Shown here one piece after another: positions 31,634 to 35,115 of a stretch of 35,115 bases of DNA (the stretch's first letter is position 1; the number at the start of each line of letters is the position of its first letter). Position numbers and translations under genes: made by a program. The stretch is taken from NCBI GenBank assembly GCA_017457105.1, contig JAFTIA010000020.1, positions 1-35,115 on the forward strand, in the 5' to 3' direction. Origin of the DNA: Lentisphaeria bacterium (lineage in GTDB: Bacteria; Verrucomicrobiota; Lentisphaeria; Victivallales; Victivallaceae). The notes below the pieces were generated by a model. It worked only from the letters and a program-made list of their open reading frames with translations. It had not been told where the DNA came from and did not search any database.

Positions 31634-34008
31634 GGCAGCTGTACCCCACGCAAGCGGGTTCCGGTGCTGTAATAGAGCATCCCTTTATAGATGCCGCCGC
31701 CAACACCGATCCCGCCTTTGACCTTGGCAGACCGGACGATCTTGCAGGTGGCAGGATCCACCACGGCAATGCCGGATCTCAGCAGAAGATAGATTTCCTT
31801 GCCGTCCGTCAGCAGGGAGCGGGGGCCCTGACCGCCCACGGGGGCGCCATATTCCGCAAAGCTGTTCTGGGCAAGGATCTTGTCCGTTTCCGGATCATAG
31901 CAGAAGAGTTCATGCGTGTTGGTCACGCCCAGAACTTTGCCGTTGGGCAGGGTGAGCAGGTTGATCACTGTGAGAACATTGGTCCCCAGCACCGTGCTGC
32001 GGCGGAGGATCTTGCCATTCTTCAGATCGACCAGCAGGAGAGAAGCATGCTTGGCAATGGTTTCCCCGCCGGTTCCGGGGGAAATGGTGGTCCCGACCAC
32101 AGCTTTGTTGCCGGGCAGGATCGCCACGCTGAACGTGGCTTCCGGATAATGCCCCATTTCCTTGGCGGAATAGACTTTCATGGCACCGGTTTCGGTATCC
32201 ACCACCGCCAGACCGCCGCCGGTCAGACCGTAGCCGGGAGTCCCTGCCATAACGACCGTTTTGCCGTCAGGAGAAACCGCCAGACCGTGGGGACGGTGAA
32301 CCTCCGGATGCGCTTTGCCGTAATAGGCAGGATTGGTATCCAGACTGGGCTCCTTGGAGGCCATGTTGCCAGTCCAGCTCCAGGGCTTGGAGGGATCATA
32401 ACGCAGGATCTGGCCGCCGGAGTAGCAGCCCAGATACAGATACTTGCCGTGAGCGGTAAGGGTGTTGCACTGGAATCTGGCGTCCTGATCGGTCTTGGCT
32501 CCGGTGGCAGGATCCAGTGTGGCAAAGCGGAAGGGGAAGAAGGAGCCGCCGCCCACAATGCCGGTTTCGGTGACATCCACACCCATCATGCCCACGCCGT
32601 CGTTGGGATTTTCAAACTTGACAGTCTGTTCTTTGCCGTCCGCCGTGGTGGTGGTCAGGCGGCAGCCGGGGATATCGATCCCCTTCCAGGTAAGGACACG
32701 GCCGGAGGGGAACTTGCCGTGGAGCAGCCCCTGATGGCCCTGAACTTTGTAAACGATCTTGGCATTTTCCGGAACAGCGGCAAGGCTGATCTTCTGCCCG
32801 TCTTTCAACTGATATGTCTGGTTTTTGACTTTTGCGTAGATGTTGCCGTCAGTGTATTCAGAGATAGCGGCACTGGCGGGATTGGGGCGTTCCGCATCGC
32901 CATTGAGGAGGGCGGTGTATTTGCCGGTGGCCGTATTGAAAGCAATGATCTGGGGACGGGTGGAACCCACACCGATATAAACCCAGCCATCTTTGCCCGG
33001 CACGATGGAACGGGGATACTGCGCCCAGTTTTCATCGTTGACGGAGCCGTAATCGGAGAATTTCCCGGTGGCAGGATCGTAGGAGACCAGCCCGCACTTG
33101 GGATAGGTGGCGGACCAGATCACCCCGTTATGATCTTCCGTGATGGACATGGCCATCTGGGGGAATGTTTTTTTCCAGTAGGTGTATTTTTTGCTTTCCG
33201 GATTGTATTCCAGAAAGTAACTGCCGTAGTGGGTGTAAATGCGGTTCTTTTTGGAGAGGACGGAGGCGTAAACGCAGTCCGTGATATTCACCGGGGTATT
33301 GACGATATCCGTTTTCCCGGTGGCAGGATCGATCTGCAGACTGCGGCGGTTCAGGTCATCCATCAAAAAGATGAACAAAGTGTCGTTGCCTTTTCCGTCA
33401 TGGGTGGCAATGACGCCGCGGCGGGTACCGCCCAGCACGGTCCGGCCGTAGTTCTTGAAATCCAGCGTGACCGGTTTGGGCGGGACCGGAATCAGTTCCG
33501 GGCTCTTGACACGCATGGAAAGCTTACATTTTGCCCCTTTGCAGGTGGCAAAGGCGACCCGGGTAATGGGAGAATCCAGCGGAGCCTGGATCTTCACATT
33601 GGGATGGGGCTTCAAAACGCCTTCTTCCCCGGGGACAATGACAATATCTTTGGGGGCCGTCCCCAAGACCCGGAACCCGTAGGAGGCGGCGACCAGCTGG
33701 TCTTGGGCATTGTAGAAATAAATGTAAAAGCTGGCCCCGAGGGATTCTTTGGTGGTCCATGCGGTGAGTTTTACAGCCTTATCCTTCAGCACGAAGGGTT
33801 CGGTGTACATGGAGAAATAGAGATATTCATGTTTGGGCGCATCACAAACGGCATCCACATGAAGGGCATCTTCCACAACGGTGATACTTTTTTCTTTTCC
33901 CGGAGGGGGTGCCCCCGTGATCCGGTAACTGCCCGGCTTACCGCTCCAAAGCGGCGCCGCACTCAAGGCTGTTGCAGAAGCCAGCAACACAAGTAACGCT
34001 CGCAACAT
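31630..34008 (-). CDS. secreted beta-propeller protein with N-terminal shared module (second)
   Basis: A 792-residue exported protein with signal peptide MLRALLVLLASATALSA. Residues about 19-172 are the shared module (PLWSGKPGSYRI start, SFYIYFYNAQDQ, PNVKIQAPLDSPITRVAFA). A propeller-like repeat region follows (about 180-792): LQIDPATGKTDIV, TEDHNGVIWSATYP, VPGKDGWVYIGVG, EYTDGNIYAKV, TAHGKYLYLG, LAVSPDGKTVVMAG, LTLPNGKVLGV. The stretch GYGLTGGGLAVVD matches GLTGGGFGIYD in the other propeller protein, so they are paralogues; the beta-sandwich insert of that one is absent. No enzymatic residues are recognised. AAGGAG precedes ATG 34008. Second gene of the cluster with its own promoter. Confidence 0.85.
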   Translation of the reverse strand: MLRALLVLLASATALSAAPLWSGKPGSYRITGAPPPGKEKSITVVEDALHVDAVCDAPKHEYLYFSMYTEPFVLKDKAVKLTAWTTKESLGASFYIYFYNAQDQLVAASYGFRVLGTAPKDIVIVPGEEGVLKPHPNVKIQAPLDSPITRVAFATCKGAKCKLSMRVKSPELIPVPPKPVTLDFKNYGRTVLGGTRRGVIATHDGKGNDTLFIFLMDDLNRRSLQIDPATGKTDIVNTPVNITDCVYASVLSKKNRIYTHYGSYFLEYNPESKKYTYWKKTFPQMAMSITEDHNGVIWSATYPKCGLVSYDPATGKFSDYGSVNDENWAQYPRSIVPGKDGWVYIGVGSTRPQIIAFNTATGKYTALLNGDAERPNPASAAISEYTDGNIYAKVKNQTYQLKDGQKISLAAVPENAKIVYKVQGHQGLLHGKFPSGRVLTWKGIDIPGCRLTTTTADGKEQTVKFENPNDGVGMMGVDVTETGIVGGGSFFPFRFATLDPATGAKTDQDARFQCNTLTAHGKYLYLGCYSGGQILRYDPSKPWSWTGNMASKEPSLDTNPAYYGKAHPEVHRPHGLAVSPDGKTVVMAGTPGYGLTGGGLAVVDTETGAMKVYSAKEMGHYPEATFSVAILPGNKAVVGTTISPGTGGETIAKHASLLLVDLKNGKILRRSTVLGTNVLTVINLLTLPNGKVLGVTNTHELFCYDPETDKILAQNSFAEYGAPVGGQGPRSLLTDGKEIYLLLRSGIAVVDPATCKIVRSAKVKGGIGVGGGIYKGMLYYSTGTRLRGVQLP

Positions 34009-34078
34009 AAGATTTCTCCTTTTTTTTGTTGTCGGTTGTTGGTTGTTTTTTTGTCAAAGACAATAATACTCCAACTAC

Positions 34079-34107
34079 AAAATAGACGGATTTTGTTGAT
34101 TTTGCAA
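34079..34107 (-). promoter_or_regulatory. promoter for the propeller-lyase operon
   Basis: Minus strand TTGCAA (34102-34107), 17-bp spacer, TATTTT (34079-34084). The same arrangement and surrounding sequence recur before the solo gene at 34885-34913, which supports it as functional. A 70-bp A/T-rich leader follows. Confidence 0.65.
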
Positions 34108-34178
34108 GTATAAATCGGGCAAAAGCACTATTTTTCCGGGCAAATTTATACAGAAAACCCCATTTTTTCTGTTGTAAA

Positions 34179-34218
34179 GAAAAAAACATGTCCGGAAAAG
34201 GGATTTCCGGACATGTTT
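34179..34218 (-). terminator. Rho-independent terminator after the solo module gene
   Basis: AAACATGTCCGGAAA (34184-34198) and TTTCCGGACATGTTT (34204-34218) form a perfect 15-bp stem with a 5-nt loop. On the minus strand a T-run follows (A-run 34179-34186 on the plus strand). It closes the solo gene 62 bp past its stop. Confidence 0.92.
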
Positions 34219-34280
34219 GAAACACGGGTGCAGACCGCTGTTTGCAGATGGTGTGCAGGGCGAATCTGCTTCCCGGATGG

Positions 34281-34823
34281 TTACTTCTGTGCGGCCGGGA
34301 CCGGGACCAGTTCCGGGCTCTTGACACGCATGGAAAGTTTGCTTTTTGCCCCCTTGCTGGTAGCAAATGCCACCCGGGTAATGGGGGAATCCAGCGGGGC
34401 CTGGATCTTCACATTGGGATGGGGCTTCAAAACGCCTTCTTGACCGGGGACGATGATGATGTCTTTGGGGGTCGTGCCCAAGACTCTGAAGCCGTAGGAC
34501 GCGGCCACCAGCTGATTCTTGGCATTGTAGAAGAATACATAGAAGCTGGAACCGAGGGATTCCTTGGTGGTCCATGCAGTGATCTTGACAGCCTTATCCT
34601 TCAGCACGAAGGGTTCGGTGTACATGGAAAAATTGAGATAGTCGTGTTTAGGCGCATCACAAACGGCATCCACATGAAGGGCATCTTCCACAACGGTGAT
34701 GCTTTTTTCTATTCCCGGAGCAGGTGCTTTGGTGATCCGGTAACTGTTCGGGTTGCCGCTCCAAAGCGGTGCTGCACTCAAGGCAGTTGCAGAAGCCAGC
34801 AATACAAGTAATACGCGCAACAT
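34281..34823 (-). CDS. solo secreted shared-module protein (copy D)
   Basis: A 180-residue exported protein with signal peptide MLRVLLVLLASATALSA. It is a near-duplicate of residues 1-176 of the adjacent propeller protein: PLWSGNPNSYRITKAPAPG, FYVFFYNAKNQLVAASYGFRV, PGQEGVLKPHPNVKIQAPLD and SPELVPVP are shared, then the solo ends AAQK where the propeller protein continues. The two Cys in the propeller copy's CKGAKC are Ser here (SKGAKS). It has its own promoter and a strong terminator, so it can be expressed independently and to a higher level than the fused form. AGGAG precedes ATG 34823. Carbohydrate binding is inferred only. Confidence 0.85.
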   Translation of the reverse strand: MLRVLLVLLASATALSAAPLWSGNPNSYRITKAPAPGIEKSITVVEDALHVDAVCDAPKHDYLNFSMYTEPFVLKDKAVKITAWTTKESLGSSFYVFFYNAKNQLVAASYGFRVLGTTPKDIIIVPGQEGVLKPHPNVKIQAPLDSPITRVAFATSKGAKSKLSMRVKSPELVPVPAAQK

Positions 34824-34884
34824 AAGATTTCTCCTTCCTTTTTATTTTTTTTGTTGTCGCCGAAGTCGACAATACTCTGACTAC

Positions 34885-34913
34885 AAAATAGATGGATTTT
34901 ATGGATTTTTCAA
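34885..34913 (-). promoter_or_regulatory. promoter for solo module gene copy D
   Basis: Minus strand TTGAAA (34908-34913), 17-bp spacer, TATTTT (34885-34890). Nearly identical in layout and flanks to the promoter at 34079-34107 as part of the same tandem duplication. Confidence 0.65.
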
Positions 34914-34977
34914 GTACAAATCGGACAAAAATGCTGTTCCCATGGCATTTTTATACAGAAAAGTCCTTTTTTTCTAG

Positions 34978-35115
34978 GCTGTGTACTAAACAATGACTGA
35001 TTTTTCTATATAGCAATTTATTTGCTGTGCACTTGGTCTCTGCGAGGCTGGGTTCAGCGCACTTCTTACGCTGAACCGTAAGGCCCCGGAAAAAATCGCA
35101 AGCTGATTGCTTGCT
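34978..35115 (-). repeat. 138-bp repeat, right copy (inverted relative to left end)
   Basis: Reverse complement of 8-145 with no difference seen. It starts a few bases upstream of the solo gene's promoter region and runs to the window edge, so its outer part may be incomplete. Confidence 0.9.

Larger units (their letters stand above)
33465..34975. repeat. tandem segmental duplication, about 700 bp per unit
   Basis: Unit 1 (about 33470-34170) and unit 2 (about 34290-34975) are direct repeats. They include the promoter, the ribosome site with AAGATTTCTCC (plus strand), and the coding part for the first about 176 residues. Conservation is very high in the coding part and good in the promoter, and stops just before the stop codon of the solo gene. 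Confidence 0.88.

Noticed and set aside
29255-33996. Two plus-strand frames of 781 and 822 codons opposite the toroid and second propeller genes
   Set aside because: They lack start signals and recognisable motifs; the minus-strand genes have signal peptides, ribosome sites and paralogues.
1-35115. Window as a transposon or integrative element bounded by the terminal inverted repeats
   Set aside because: No transposase or integrase is present, a diverged copy lies in the middle, and identical repeats at contig edges are expected from assembly breaks.
1-35115. tRNA or rRNA genes
   Set aside because: No cloverleaf with a T-loop GTTCGA-type signature or rRNA-like sequence was seen on either strand.

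Overview
The window (35,115 bp) is GC-moderate bacterial DNA with AAGGAG-type ribosome binding sites, no phage, plasmid or rRNA/tRNA genes, and a heavy load of exported and cytoplasmic polysaccharide-degrading proteins without any SusC/SusD pair. That gene content (heparinase II/III, GH29, GH20, sugar epimerase-type TIM barrel, expanded families of large secreted proteins) resembles Lentisphaerota (Victivallis-like) or another PVC-group gut or particle-associated degrader; the taxonomic guess is inference. Both window ends carry the same 138-bp sequence in inverted orientation, so the window looks like a piece of assembly that stops at a dispersed repeat.

Left part (0.15-8.6 kb): a minus-strand operon (GH20-type hexosaminidase, a small unknown protein, an alpha/beta hydrolase) diverges from a plus-strand pair (GH29-type alpha-L-fucosidase and a 1295-residue secreted heparinase II/III-type lyase). 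At 8.7-10.3 kb sits an AT-richer AAA_14/DUF4143 ATPase flanked by repeats. From 10.3 to 18.8 kb there is a mixed metabolic stretch: TIM-barrel sugar isomerase/epimerase, MATE exporter, SGNH hydrolase, a small His-rich membrane protein, a NUDIX hydrolase, a class III aminotransferase, a repeat-rich zone with two small lipoproteins, a possible structured RNA and a poly-C promoter, then prmC.

Right part (18.8-34.8 kb) is the most unusual region: ten consecutive minus-strand genes. Reading in the direction of transcription they are one solo secreted beta-sandwich-like protein, a beta-propeller protein carrying the same module at its N-terminus, four paralogous exported proteins that look like toroid-fold polysaccharide lyases (one with the same module at its C-terminus, two with another C-terminal module, one with none), three more solo modules, and a second propeller protein with the module at its N-terminus. 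A roughly 160-residue module therefore occurs seven times, four times alone and three times fused. I read the cluster as an uncharacterised surface or periplasmic polysaccharide-processing system: the solo modules and propellers would bind or display ligand, the toroid proteins would cleave it, and the left-hand fucosidase and hexosaminidase (no signal peptides) would finish fragments in the cytoplasm. Substrate and chemistry are not determined by the sequence.
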